The notes: generated by a model not told the origin, from the letters alone. A DNA stretch of 64,000 bases from Notamacropus eugenii (GCF_028372415.1 NC_092875.1:53508271-53572270), one strand, 5' to 3'. Shown: positions 43,598-54,101, counted from the stretch's first letter. Numbers and translations are program-made.

Positions 43598-43722
43598 CAG
43601 CCAGCAGCCTCATGGACTACTTCATGATGGAGTTCATCTTTAAAAATATGTATTTTGTGGGCAAGATGAAACAGCCAGATGGCCCAAATTTCCAAGTGGC
43701 TGAAAACCTTCTACAAAGCCTG
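43598..43722 (+). CDS. MUC16-like SEA domain, exon A
   Basis: SEA domains are extracellular modules of about 120 residues found in membrane mucins. The exon, phase 1 in and phase 0 out, encodes DYFMMEFIFKNMYFVGKMKQ then PDGPNFQVAENLLQSL. From memory human MUC16 SEA repeats read FTLNFTITNLQYGEDM, then HPGSRKFNTTERVLQGL, so the pattern F-x-F/I-x-N-x-x-Y/F, M-x-x-P-x-G-x-x-F, E-x-x-L-Q-x-L is kept. The donor is CTG followed by GTGAGA. The acceptor is a tandem CAAAGCAG (NAGNAG): starting at 43598 or 43601 changes one codon only. The next exon (43818) enters in phase 0, as required. Confidence 0.8.
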
Positions 43723-43817
43723 GTGAGATTCATCACTTCCTGTCCTGCCTTCCTCCTGTTTGGGACTTCAGTCCACATCTGTTCAGAGGTTCACTCATTC
43801 TCTCCCTTCCCTTTCAG

Positions 43818-43885
43818 CTGGATCCGTTACTGCAAAGGGGTTGTGATTCGTGTACTGACATGGGGTGCAATCTCACGTCTTTGAG
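43818..43885 (+). CDS. MUC16-like SEA domain, exon B
   Basis: The exon is 68 nt, phase 0 in and phase 2 out, between CCCTTTCAG and GGTAAGG. It encodes LDPLLQRGCDSCTDMGCNL then TSLR. Human MUC16 has GPIFKNTSVGPLYSGCRLTSLR (short pieces recalled) at this point, ending in the same C-x-L-T-S-L-R. The cysteine of MGC corresponds to the first cysteine of the MUC16 SEA disulfide. Exon length and phases match exon B of the human SEA repeats as I recall them. Confidence 0.82.
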
Positions 43886-44198
43886 GTAAGGACACAGAGA
43901 GAGATGGTCCCAGGTTGTCAGGGAGCCAGATGATGTCTGGAGGCAGTTCTTTCGATTGGCCCAATGTCACTTCTTATCCACAAAGGCAGGAAGAGTACAG
44001 GCCTTACAACACCAACCACCAGGGTTGTTTAACCTCCCTGTATTTGGACAAGCGTTGAGTTATTACCCAGCAGGTTCCACTTGCAGTCATAGGTACGAAA
44101 TAAAAAGACAAAGGAGTGCACGACCTCCAGGAATTTACATTCTCTTGGGGCTAGAGTGATGCCATGGGTACACAGAGAAAGGGGTGGTGATTTGCTCT

Positions 44199-44226
44199 GA
44201 GAGGAGAGAGACAGAGAGAGAGAGAC

Positions 44227-44263
<37 letters not shown>

Positions 44264-44270
44264 CAGAGAC

Positions 44271-44301
<31 letters not shown>

Positions 44302-44375
44302 GAGACAGAGACAGAGACAGACAGAGACAGAGACAGAGAGATAGACAGAGGGAGAGAGAGAGAGGGAGGACAATG
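44199..44375. repeat. (GAGACA)n/(GA)n simple repeat
   Basis: About 175 bp of purine-only GAGA/GACA units in the intron between SEA exons B and C. All long open frames over it are artefacts of the repeat. Confidence 0.95.
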
Positions 44376-44644
44376 ACATGTGGGAGGAATGAGGGAAGAT
44401 TTTCCTTTGGTGCCATGTGAGCTGGCTTCTTTGAAGGGAAGACTAAGAATGCCAGGAGGCATGTTGAGGAGGTAGTTCAGTGTTGGCATGAGAGACATCT
44501 GCTGGCAAAGCTTTATGCCAAATGTGAATTCAAGGGACAGCTAGTAGGCCACTCTGGTTAGATTTCCATGTGAGCAGTATACAAAAGATCAGTGTGGACT
44601 GATGAACTGACACCGGATTGAAAAGAATTTTCAAGGTCCGACTA

Positions 44645-44840
44645 AGGAATTTTCTTTCACCTTAGAAGCAATAGGGAGCCACTAAAGGTTTGTGAGCAAG
44701 GGAATGACATAGTGAGAGATGTGTCTTGGGATGTTTATTTTGGCAGCTGTGTGAAATATGGATTGGCCAGAGGGAGAGAGAGTGATGAATTGGAGGGATG
44801 GAGGGACTGCCAGCAAGGAGAAGAATTAGGGGTTATAAGA
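44645..44840 (-). repeat. L2 fragment, antisense
   Basis: AGCAATAGGGAGCCACTAAA, then GGGAATGACATAGTGAGAGA and a TATTTTGGCAGCTGTGTGAA block are antisense L2 phrases, as at 12085-12180. Confidence 0.6.
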
Positions 44841-45714
44841 AGCATCTAGTTGAGGGTTGTTGATGAGACTCTTTGAGTGAGAAAATGTGAAAGATGTTGA
44901 AGGAAGTCAAATAGCCTATTGACTGGTTGTTTTAGTTGAGATAGAGGGACAAAATAAGGGTAACTACGAGGTTTCAAAGCTGGTGATTGAAGAGAAAGTG
45001 GTGCCTTTAACAGGAATCAGGAAGTCTGGAAGAGAAGACAGGCTTGTGGAAGGGGGAGGGGGAAGGGAAGACATACCACGTTCCATCTTGGATATGCTGT
45101 GTTTCCAGAGGCCAACAGTACACACAGGGGGGAGGAGTCTTTTTGACCTTAGCTCACCCAAAGACAAGCTTGGGACGTCTACACATGCTCCCAAATGCAC
45201 ATGAACAATACATCATCCAACCACGTGGCACATGCTCATAAGGACTGGGTTCATTGTTCAGTCTTCCAATTAAGAAAAATGTCATTAGTTCCAATTAATT
45301 TTTATAGCTTAGATCCCACCCTATTTAGGAAATTCCATACCTTCAGAGGTTTGACTCTGCTCTAATTACATTTTTCTCTGTTTCCCATTAAAGCCTGGTC
45401 TCTTGACATTTAGGACAAAGTGAAGCCACAGAAGACACTTAGGTGAAAGAATTCAACAGACAGGCTGAGAGGGAAAGAGTAGACCTTTGGAAAACTGCTC
45501 TCACACCTTGTAGCTTTCGGTTAGAATCCTCTGTCTTGAGATCCTTAGGGGGACTCAATGGCCTGCCTTGAGCTTTCCCTTCTCTGACACGGCCCATCTC
45601 TCCTTTCAGTTCCTTCCTTTTTGTTTGCCTACTACTCCTGGGTTGCCATTTTTCCCAGTCTAAGCTGAAGAAGCTCTGCAGAAGGCTAAGGACATCATTC
45701 CTCTACTTTCTCTT

Positions 45715-45900
45715 GCCATGTCGTCCTCTCTCGCCTTTCTCCTCCCCGACTCTTCTCTCTCTCTCTTTTTCCCCTTCCCCTCACTTCCCTCCCTCTCACC
45801 CTTTCCTGTCTCGTTCCTCCTTTCCCCTCCATCTCTTCCTCTTTCTCCCTTTCTCTTTCCATTCCCTTCCTCTGTCTCACATCCATCCCCCCTCTAACTC
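45715..45900. repeat. Polypyrimidine tract
   Basis: About 185 bp of almost pure C/T on the plus strand inside the B-C intron. It could form triplex (H-) DNA. No coding meaning. Confidence 0.8.
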
Positions 45901-46679
45901 CCAGTCTCAAGTCCTCCTCACAGCTCAAAGATTTCAACAGTCCAAATTGCATCCAAGACTGAGAGGAAATGGTTGTCCCCTTGAACTAAAAAGTTCAGCG
46001 TGCCATCCAGGTCTCAACCCTCCGTTAGATGAGGGAGAATAAGAAACTCTCAGAAATGAACTTCTGAAGACTCCAAAGGTGATCCAATTCCAATGAGGCA
46101 GACAAATGTGAATCGTCCAAAAAGCCTGAAGTGGATACACAAGGAGCTAACCAACTAGCTTGGATTTTAAAAAAGAGGATATGTACAAAATACTTGAGTA
46201 TTTGAAGATGTTCAAAAGGGGATGGAACAGAAAGACGATCTCAGTAGCAGAGTCTTGTAAAATTAGTGTCTTGAGTGGAAATGCTTCTAGTGAGTTGGTG
46301 GTTGAGTGGGAAGCTAAGGAAAACAGAAGGAGATGTTTTGCAAACGTTGTGCTGTGGAAAGTAGAGTATCATGGGATAGACCTGCTAATTGAGGGTGGAT
46401 GTGATGATGGTAAGTGAGAACAGAAAGAGGAGGCATCCAAAGCTTGTCTTCTTGGATGAGTTGTTTGCTCTGTCAAGGGAGATGATTTTTGGAGTAGAAA
46501 TGATGGAACAAAATGACTCACAGGAAATTCCTTCCCAAGAGGAGCAGAGATGGGAGACGAGGACACTTTGGTTGCCTTGATGAATTCAAGTGATGTTATT
46601 CCTTTTAGGTACGGGATAGACTAGCTGACCCCTGAATTCTCCAACTCTCAATACTGTGATTCTCTGAATTGGGGAGGGA

Positions 46680-46955
46680 ACGGCAGAGGACATTTATGAA
46701 GTACCTACCATGTGCCCGGCGTTGTGTGTGCTCAGTGTTTTACAAATATTATCTCATTGAAACTGCAAAACAATTCTGGCAGGGAGGTGCTCTGATGATC
46801 TCTGTTTTACAGCTGAGGAAACACAGTCAGGCAGAGGTCAAATGACTTGCCCAGGACAACACAACTGACTAATGTTTGAAGCTGATATGAACTCAGGTTT
46901 TCCTGATACCCATGCTTGGCATTCTAATTATGTATACCACTTAGCTAAAAAGAAA
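46680..46955 (+). repeat. MIR-family SINE
   Basis: It has ACATTTATGAAGTACCTACC, then TTTTACAAATATTATCTCAT and GACTTGCCCAGGACAACACA, a nearly complete MIR-like copy. Confidence 0.75.
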
Positions 46956-47591
46956 TATTGTAACAATGTCATCAAAGAATGCAAAGTACAAAACCCCCCA
47001 GAAAAATCAGCTAAATCAATCTCACACTAAATACACCTACCAAGAGAAGACCAGAGAAAGAGAATCAATGAAGAAATGATCTTGAATGGAACTCTTTAGA
47101 GGAAGTGAGTGAAAAGTTGTATTTGATGTTGAAAAGACTTTGTTGAAAGGTCAATAGTTGCAGTACATTTTTCTATGGTTGTGTTGATGTTGAATATGAC
47201 GTTTCCAGAGGTTGCTTGTTGCCGTGGCTTAGAGAGTAGGTCTCAAGAGTCAAGAAATCTGTCTTTAGGTCACCTCTCTGACAGAGACTGATTGTAGACT
47301 GATTGTGTGAATCTGGCAAACCATCTAATTTCCCTAGGCAACATTATGAGTCGATATTTTGTAGGCAAGATGCTGATCTGAATTCCTGAAGAAAGGTCTA
47401 TACTCTCCCCTGCCCTCAGCTCCTTCAGTCCATCAAATGATAGTTTCAAAAATTTTTCAAGAAATACTTTTTCTCAAAAAATCCTGAAATTCCTTTGGAA
47501 AGCATCTATGGTCCCTTCTCACTGCAGCTAAATTGTTATGCCTATGGTAAGCCTGATATTTGCCAGTCATTACCAAGGTGTCCTTTCTCAG

Positions 47592-47758
47592 GTGTGTGAA
47601 GAAAGGCACAGCTGTTACTCTGCTTTGCTATTATGAGCAAAGCCCCACTGGTCAGACCCTGGATTGTAAAAAAGTGTATAAACACATGAAGAAGAACACC
47701 AAGAACAGCAGAAGGCTGGGGCCCTTGAAGCTCAATTCAAAGAGCTTGTCCATCAATG
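47592..47758 (+). CDS. MUC16-like SEA domain, exon C
   Basis: The exon is 167 nt, phase 2 in and phase 1 out, between CTTTCTCAG and GGTGAGT. It encodes (R)CVKKGTAVTLLCYYEQSPTG, then QTLDCKKVYKHMKKNTKN and RRLGPLKLNSKSLSING. The human MUC16 counterpart, recalled in pieces, is KDGAATGVDAICTHR, LDREQLYWELSQLTNGI and LGPYTLDRNSLYVNG. LD, Y, T-N, LGP-x-x-L and SL-x-x-NG are all preserved, as is the second disulfide cysteine. At the position of the MUC1 autocleavage motif (GSVVV) this protein has GTAVT, so self-cleavage is doubtful. The exon lies 3.7 kb from exon B, with simple repeats and a MIR between. Confidence 0.85.
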
Positions 47759-48105
47759 GTGAGTACATGCAGTTGCCTGATCTTCATGCTTGGTCCCACT
47801 CCTATTAAGCTCTCCTTTGTCAAAGCAATTTTCTGTGCTTATGAGGATCCAATCTTGCCTGGATGGCATGTGTCTTACTGAACGTATTTTCCTATGATGT
47901 GTTAAGAGATGCCCTAGAGAACTAAGCCCTAGATAGGCAGATGGACTTTTGCCCTGGGAACTCTTTGTGGAATCCTCTGTCTTGAGTCATGATTCATACT
48001 GTTGCAAGTCCTTAGGCTTCAGATGCTGTCTTGGATGTTTCTCCATAATCTTTTCTCAAAATCTTCTAGTCCTTCCATATATGGTTGTTCTCTCTCTCTC
48101 CATAG

Positions 48106-48147
48106 GGAACGACTATAGCATGCGCCTCTACTCCTTCTTGTGCTGCT
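48106..48147 (+). CDS. Linker exon D after the SEA module
   Basis: The exon is 42 nt, phase 1 to 1, with acceptor CTCTCTCCATAG and donor TGTGAGT. It continues the SEA frame as NDYSMRLYSFLCC. In human MUC16, as I recall, each SEA repeat is followed by two short linker exons, and this may be the first. The peptide is not Ser/Thr-rich and has adjacent cysteines, which is unusual for a linker. Confidence 0.6.
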
Positions 48148-48411
48148 GTGAGTATTTTTATCCTGGGAACAAAGAGAGAACACTACTTGTCCACCTTGTT
48201 CTAATAGGAACCTGGGAAAGAAAGGATGGACCAAGGGCAGGAGAGAGAGAGGGAGGCACCATGTCTCCGTCCTTCTCATCATTCAGGCCTCACTGGTTGA
48301 CTCACTGGTCAAGCCAAATGGAGTCCATTTTCCCTGTGTCTTACAGTCCACACTCTTCCTTGTCCCATGAACGTTTGATCAATAGTTTTCATTCATCAAT
48401 TTTTGCTTCAG

Positions 48412-48459
48412 TTCCAGTGAGAATTAGACCGAGTTTCCATCTGGCCGGAATTTCCGAAG
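48412..48459 (+). CDS. Microexon E (48 nt)
   Basis: Phase 1 to 1, acceptor TTTTGCTTCAG, donor GGTAAGG. Encodes PVRIRPSFHLAGISE. It is the most diverged unit and is not Ser/Thr-rich; it may be the original linker from which the array grew. Confidence 0.65.
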
Positions 48460-48803
48460 GTAAGGTGTGCTTCCATCTCTGATCTCTTCTTGGGAAGGTT
48501 TGGCTTACATTTGGCCATGAGACTGAAAGGTAGAGTTTTGGACGTTAGGATCTTAAGATAGGAGATCTTAGGATGACCAGGCAGGAAATTCCCAGGTCAT
48601 GCAGTCTAACTCCTGTCATCCTATTGAGTTGAAGACGCTGAGGCCCAGAGTCATGACCCCCTCAGTCTCCAGATTTGGTTCTGATCAGCTGATTCAGTTG
48701 TCAAGCCCAATGGAGTCCGTTGTCCCTGGGTCTTACAGTTCCTACCCCCTTGTTGTCACATGGGTTTTGGTACAAAGTTGTGACTCATGGTTTTTCCCTT
48801 CAG

Positions 48804-48851
48804 TTGCAGTAACAACCAGCCCATCTCCATGGGAATCACAAATTTCCATCG
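48804..48851 (+). CDS. Microexon F (48 nt)
   Basis: Phase 1 to 1, acceptor TTTCCCTTCAG, donor GGTAAGG. Encodes AVTTSPSPWESQISI. Confidence 0.7.
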
Positions 48852-49338
48852 GTAAGGACTGCTTCCAGTTTAGATCCATTCTTTCCAAGGTTTTGTTCAT
48901 ATTTCCCTATAACACTGATGGACAGGAGATCTTAGGATATTTGGTTTCAAAGATCGGACATCTTAGGATCTCATGTCAGAACAGTTTTCAGTCATCTCTT
49001 CGAAATTCTGCTGTCATTTTGACTTGAGTCCACTGGTTCCATGGAAAGTTTTGCTAGGTTTTCGACATGAGAGTGAGAGGTAGGTTATCTTAGCATCTTG
49101 GGATTTTAGGATCGCATGGCAGGACACTTCCTGTCCTTTAATCCAACTTGAACCATCATATTGAGTTGAGGACACAGAGGCCCAGACTCATGTCCCCTCA
49201 GTCTCATAATTCAGTCCCCAGCACTTGACTCACTGGGCAGACAACATGTGTGCCTTGACCCTGGGGTTGACAGTGCATACCCCTTCTTGTCACACGGATA
49301 TTTGACCCACAGTTTTCTTCCATGCTATTTCCCTTCAG

Positions 49339-49383
49339 GTGAAGTAACAGCCAAGTGTGCAGTGTCAGCAGAAGAGTCAACAG
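49339..49383 (+). CDS. Microexon G (45 nt)
   Basis: Phase 1 to 1, donor GGTATGA. Encodes EVTAKCAVSAEEST. The intron that follows is nearly identical to the one after exon K, 1515 bases further on, although the two exons differ. Confidence 0.75.
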
Positions 49384-49713
49384 GTATGATCTGCTTCCAT
49401 CATTGAACTATTCCCTGCCAAGATTTCCTTATATCTTCCCTGAGAAAGAGAGATACTACATCTTAGCATCTTACAATTTTCGCATCTGGTGGCAGGACAC
49501 TTCATGTCCTCTACTCCTACTAGAAACATCATTTTGAATTGAGGATCCTGAGGTCCAGAATTACGTCCCCTCAGTCTCATATTTCAGTCCTCAGCAGTTA
49601 CCTCAGTGAGCATGCCAACAGAAGTCCATGTTTCCACTGTCTATTTGTTCATTCACCTCCTTGACAAAAAGACATCTGCTCCATAAGTTTGCAATCCTGA
49701 TATTGCCTGTCAG

Positions 49714-49758
49714 GTTCAGGAACAACCAACCTGCTAGGTTCATCAGTTATATGCACAG
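49714..49758 (+). CDS. Microexon H (45 nt)
   Basis: Phase 1 to 1, acceptor GCCTGTCAG, donor GGTAAGG. Encodes SGTTNLLGSSVICT. Its 45 bases are identical to exon L. Confidence 0.72.
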
Positions 49759-50106
49759 GTAAGGTCTACTTCCACCTTTGAGCCATTCTCTGACAGGTTT
49801 TCCTTACATTTGTCTAAGACGGAGAGATGGGAGAGTACTCAGGATCTTAGGATTTTCAAATAGAAGATCTTAGCAGCTGAGGGTAGGAAATTTCTAGGTC
49901 ATGTAGTCTAACTCCTGCTGTCACTTTGGGTAAAGGAGCCTGAGTTTCAGAATCATGTCCCCCTCAATGTCCTAATTCAGTTCCCACTCGTTCTCACACT
50001 GGGCTAGATCAAATGTGTCCATTGTCCCTGTGGCTTCCAGTCTATACCCTTCCTTTTCACACAAACATTTGACTCAACGTTTTCTTTCCATGATATTTCC
50101 CTTCAG

Positions 50107-50151
50107 GTGAGGTAACAGCCACCTGTGCAGTTTCATCAGAACGATTGACAG
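50107..50151 (+). CDS. Microexon I (45 nt)
   Basis: Phase 1 to 1, donor GGTATGA. Encodes EVTATCAVSSERLT; paired with exon M. Confidence 0.75.
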
Positions 50152-50480
50152 GTATGATCTGCTTCCATCTGTTTTCCATTCTCTGCAAGGATTTCCTGAG
50201 ATTTGCCCTGAGAAAGAGAGATAGGAGATCTTAGCATCTTAGGATTTTTGCATCTAATGGCAGGGTACTTGGAGTCATCTACTCCTATGGAAACATGATT
50301 TTGAAATGATGACACTGAAGCCCAGACTCATGTCCCCCTCAATCTCATAATTCAATTCCCACACCTTGACACGTGGGGCTAGGCAAAATGCGTCCATTTT
50401 CCTTGTGGTTTACAATGTAGAACCCTCATTTGCACAAGGCCATTTGATTCACAGTTTTCTTCCATTCTATTTCCCTTCAG

Positions 50481-50525
50481 GGGAAGTAACAGCCACCCTT
50501 GCAGTGACATCAGAAGAGTCGACAG
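50481..50525 (+). CDS. Microexon J (45 nt)
   Basis: Phase 1 to 1, donor GGTATGA. Encodes EVTATLAVTSEEST, closest to the array consensus; paired with exon N. Confidence 0.75.
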
Positions 50526-50853
50526 GTATGATCTGCTTCCATCTTTGATCCATTCCCTGTCAGGATTTGTTCCATTTCCCCGAGAAAGAGAGATAGTAGA
50601 TCTTGGAATCATGTGATTTTAGCATCTGGTGGCAGGACACTTCATGTCATCTACTCCAAGTAGAAACATCATTTTGAAATGAGGACACTGAGGGGTAGAC
50701 GCATATCCCCCTCAGTCTCATGATTCAGTCCCTACTCGTTGACACATGGGGCTAGGCAAAATGTTTGAATGTTCTCTATGGTTTCCAGTGTATATTCCTC
50801 CTTGTCACATGGTCATGTGACGCACAATGTTCTTCCATGCTATTTCCCTTCAG

Positions 50854-50898
50854 ATGACGTAAAAAACAACCTTGAAGTGTCATCACAAGAGTCGACAG
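50854..50898 (+). CDS. Microexon K (45 nt)
   Basis: Phase 1 to 1, donor GGTATGA. Encodes DDVKNNLEVSSQEST; paired with exon O. Confidence 0.72.
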
Positions 50899-51228
50899 GT
50901 ATGATCTGCTTCCATCTTTAAACCATTCCCTGCAAAGATTTCCTCACATTTTCCTTGAGAAAGAGAGATAGTACATCTTAGCATCTTACAATTTCAGCAT
51001 CTGGTGGCAGCGCACTTCATGTCTTCTACTCCTACTAGAAACATCATTTTGAATTGAGGATCCTGAGGTCCAGAATTATGTCCCCTCAGTCTCATATTTC
51101 AGTCCTCAGCAGTTACCTCAGTGAGCATGCCAACAGAAGTCCATGTTTCCACTGTCTATTTGTTCATTCACCTCCTTGACAAAAAGACATCTGCTCCATA
51201 AGTTTGCAATCCTGATATTGCCTGTCAG

Positions 51229-51273
51229 GTTCAGGAACAACCAACCTGCTAGGTTCATCAGTTATATGCACAG
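51229..51273 (+). CDS. Microexon L (45 nt)
   Basis: Identical in sequence to exon H, 1515 bases upstream; phase 1 to 1. Confidence 0.72.
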
Positions 51274-51622
51274 GTAAGGTCTACTTCCACCTTTGAGCCA
51301 TTCTCTGACAGGTTTTCTTTACATTTGTCTGTAAGACTGAGAGATGGGAGACTACTCAGTATCTTAGCATCTTAAAATAGAAGATGTTAGCCTCTGAGGG
51401 TAGGAAATTTCTAGGTCATGTAGTCTAACTCCTGCTGTCACTTTGGGTAAAGGAGCCTGAGTTTCAGAATCATGTTCCCCTCAATCTGCTAATCCAGTTT
51501 CCACTCGGTATCACACTGAGCTAGATAAAATGTATCCATTTTACCTGTGGCTTACAGTCTATACCCCTCGTTGTCACACGAACATTTGACTCAACATTTT
51601 CTTCCATGATATTTCCCTTCAG

Positions 51623-51667
51623 GTGAAGTAACAGCCACCCTTGCAGTTTCATCAGAACAATCGACAA
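51623..51667 (+). CDS. Microexon M (45 nt)
   Basis: Phase 1 to 1, donor AGTAAGA. Encodes EVTATLAVSSEQST. The last base is A instead of G, so the junction codon with exon N becomes AGG (Arg) in place of Gly. Confidence 0.72.
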
Positions 51668-51999
51668 GTAAGACCTGCTTCCATCTCTTATCCATTCTAT
51701 GCAAGGATTTCCTGAGATTTGTCCTGAGAAAGAGAGACAGGAGATCTTAGGATCTTCGGATTTTTGCATCTAGTGGTAGGAGACTTGGAGTCATCTGCTC
51801 CTATGGAACCATTATTTGGAAATGATGACACTGAAGCCCAGACTCATGTCTCCCTCAATCTCATAATCCACTCCCCAGTCGTTGAGACATGAGGCTGGGA
51901 ATATGTGTGCATTTTCCCTGTGATTTACAGTGTAGATATACCCCTCCTTCTCACATGGACATTTGAGCCACAGCTTTCTTCCATGACTTTTCTCTTCAG

Positions 52000-52044
52000 G
52001 GGAAGTATCAGCCCACTTTGATGTGTCATCAGAAGAATCGACAG
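52000..52044 (+). CDS. Microexon N (45 nt)
   Basis: Phase 1 to 1, donor GGTATTG, slightly off consensus. Encodes EVSAHFDVSSEEST. Confidence 0.7.
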
Positions 52045-52372
52045 GTATTGTCTGCTTCCGTCTTTGATCCAGTCACTGCAGGGATTTCCTTACATTTGTC
52101 CTGAGAAAGAGAGATAGTAGATATTAACATCTTTCGATTTTAGCATCTGTTGGCAGGACAGTTTACGTAATCTACACCAACTAGAAACATCATTTTGAAA
52201 TGAGGAAACTGAGGCTCAGACTCATGTCCCCTTCAATCTCATGATTCAGTCCCTACTCGTTGACAAATGGGGTAGGCAAAATGTGTGCATGTTCCCCATG
52301 GTTTCCAGTGTTTAACCCTCTTGTCACATGGATATTTGACGCACCATTTTCTTCCATGCTATTTCCCTTCAG

Positions 52373-52417
52373 ATGAAGTAAAAGACAACCTTGCCATGAC
52401 ATCAGAAGCGTCGACAA
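52373..52417 (+). CDS. Microexon O (45 nt), last of the array
   Basis: Phase 1 to 1, donor AGTATGA. Encodes DEVKDNLAMTSEAST. The next candidate exon (54102) would give a stop five codons in. Confidence 0.7.
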
Positions 52418-52599
52418 GTATGATCTGCTTCCGTCTTTGATCCATTCACTGCAGGGATTTCCTTACATTTGCCCTGAGAAAGAGAGATAGTAGATATTGG
52501 CATCTTACGATTTTAGCATCTGGTGTCAGGACACTTCATGTCATCTACTCGCACTAGAAACATCAGTTTGAAATGAGGTCACAGATGCCCAGACTTTAC

Positions 52600-53225
52600 C
52601 CTGAATCCCATGCCTACTTCCCTGGTTAACTTAGCCTTTCTTCTTCATGGTCGAATTTATTTAAATTATTTCCTGCTCCTGAGCTCTGTTCATGTTCCTG
52701 TGTTATGCAAAATTTTAGCAATCAATTGAATTCAGCCATAAATGGAAGCAAAGCTGCAAAGGACAGGAATCCAGGAGGGTCAGGTGATTAGCAATGTTAG
52801 GCAGAATTCAAAGTCTATAAAGTTGAGAAAGGTGTATCCTATCTCAGAACATAATATTTAAGAAACCTAAGGTTAAAATAGAAATACAAAATTAGAAAAG
52901 GAATTTGCTAACGAGAGCATGATTGGGACATGATTAGAAAGAATTCCCATTGTGAAGTGTGTAAGAGTTTAGGAGTCTGAAATCTCAACCTAATCCAACA
53001 GTCTTATGGAACAATATACTTAGTCCCCGTGAAGGTCAATCTAGTCCTTGTACAGGGGAAGAACAAAAATGATTAATCACAGGCCCTGGCCTGATCAGCC
53101 CCCATTGAGCATGCTCTGTTGTATTCTGAGGAAACAGGCTCGAGATAGAAAAGATAGGGAAAGCAAATGGCCCTTATGTGAACTGAAAGCTATTTCATAA
53201 AAGGATTGTGGGAAGGAACTGGATT
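52600..53225. other. No recognised feature
   Basis: AT-rich intron-like sequence after the microexon array; array similarity stops at about 52590. No exon, RNA or clear repeat was recognised. Confidence 0.4.
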
Positions 53226-53535
53226 TATTGACTACAAATAAAAGGGACTTTAATGAGTATCTTCAAATAGTGCAAGGCCTGTAAGGGCATTGCACAGCAC
53301 ATCCTTCTCCTTGACGTCAGTGAGCAGAATGAGAAATTTGAATGATAGTTGTTGGGGACTATATTTAGATTCACATTAAGGGAATATTTTCCACGAATTA
53401 TAGCCATTGAAAGTAGAATGCACTGCCTCAGCAAGCAGTGGGTGTCCCCTCCTGGAAGGTGTTCATGCTAAGCTTGAATGACATGTTCCTGGAAATGGAA
53501 TTGGAAGAGTTCTTCTGCAGGAAGCTTGGACCACA
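53226..53535 (+). mobile_element. CR1/L3 LINE 3' fragment
   Basis: CACTGCCTCAGCAAGCAGTG, then GTGTCCCCTCCTGGAAGGTG are the conserved C-terminal CR1/L3 phrases (LPxEVVxSPS equivalent), sense orientation, heavily decayed. Confidence 0.5.
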
Positions 53536-54101
53536 ATGAATGAAAGAAGACTTTCATGTGGTAACTGTTGTGCTGAAGGGATCTTTTATGAGCTGAGAGA
53601 TCAGTGGGTTACTCAGTAGGTGGCTTGGGCTTCTGCTATGGTAATGCAGGCCAGAACATAGCAACAGTGAAATGAATCAGGGCTCTCTTTGCTCCATCTA
53701 AGTCCCCGAAAGTTTACAGTCCCTTCTTAACTCTACCTTCATGACAGATCTTCGTGGCACAGTAAGAAATTGCCCACAAGAATGCTACTCTCCTCCCTTA
53801 AGGAGATGAGAAGTGAACTCAAACTCTTAAATTCCCTTCCTGGCTAAGGTTCAGGGTGGGCAAGCACCCAAGACAGTGCCTCTATCCAATGTCCATTTTC
53901 TTCATTTTCCAGTCTGAAAACGGTTTAATTCCCAGTCTCTTCATTCATTGGAACTTAAAAATGTGATTCCTTTTGTCTGCTATGTTTTGCCACAAATGTA
54001 ATCATGATGATAGCTCTTCATGTCATCCTGAAGTTCATCTAATTTCCTTTTCCTTCTTTTTTGATCTACTTCCCTTCTTTCTATCTTATTTGCCTTTTCA
54101 G

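Larger units (their letters stand above)
48412..52417 (+). repeat. Tandem array of eleven symmetric microexons (exons E-O)
   Basis: Starts lie at 48412, 48804, 49339, 49714, 50107, 50481, 50854, 51229, 51623, 52000 and 52373, mostly 373-394 bases apart. The first two exons are 48 nt, the other nine are exactly 45 nt. Each has a TTCCCTTCAG-like acceptor (two have CCTGTCAG) and a GTATGA/GTAAGN-type donor, each is phase 1 to 1 and each is open. The introns share SINE-derived sequence (GATCTTAGxATCTTAG, then ATGAGGACACTGAGGCCCAG). The block from exon H to K is repeated as L to O at 1515-1519-base spacing. Spliced together they would add 167 codons' worth of a 15-16-residue Ser/Thr/Glu repeat to a mucin stem. 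Confidence 0.85.

Noticed and set aside
44029-44498. Several overlapping 80-116-codon frames on both strands
   Set aside because: All are readings of the (GAGACA)n repeat.
48412-52417. Periodic ~375-bp repeat that might be a satellite or CRISPR-like array
   Set aside because: The conserved parts are exon-sized, in phase, with splice sites, and the host is a mammal; it is an exon array.
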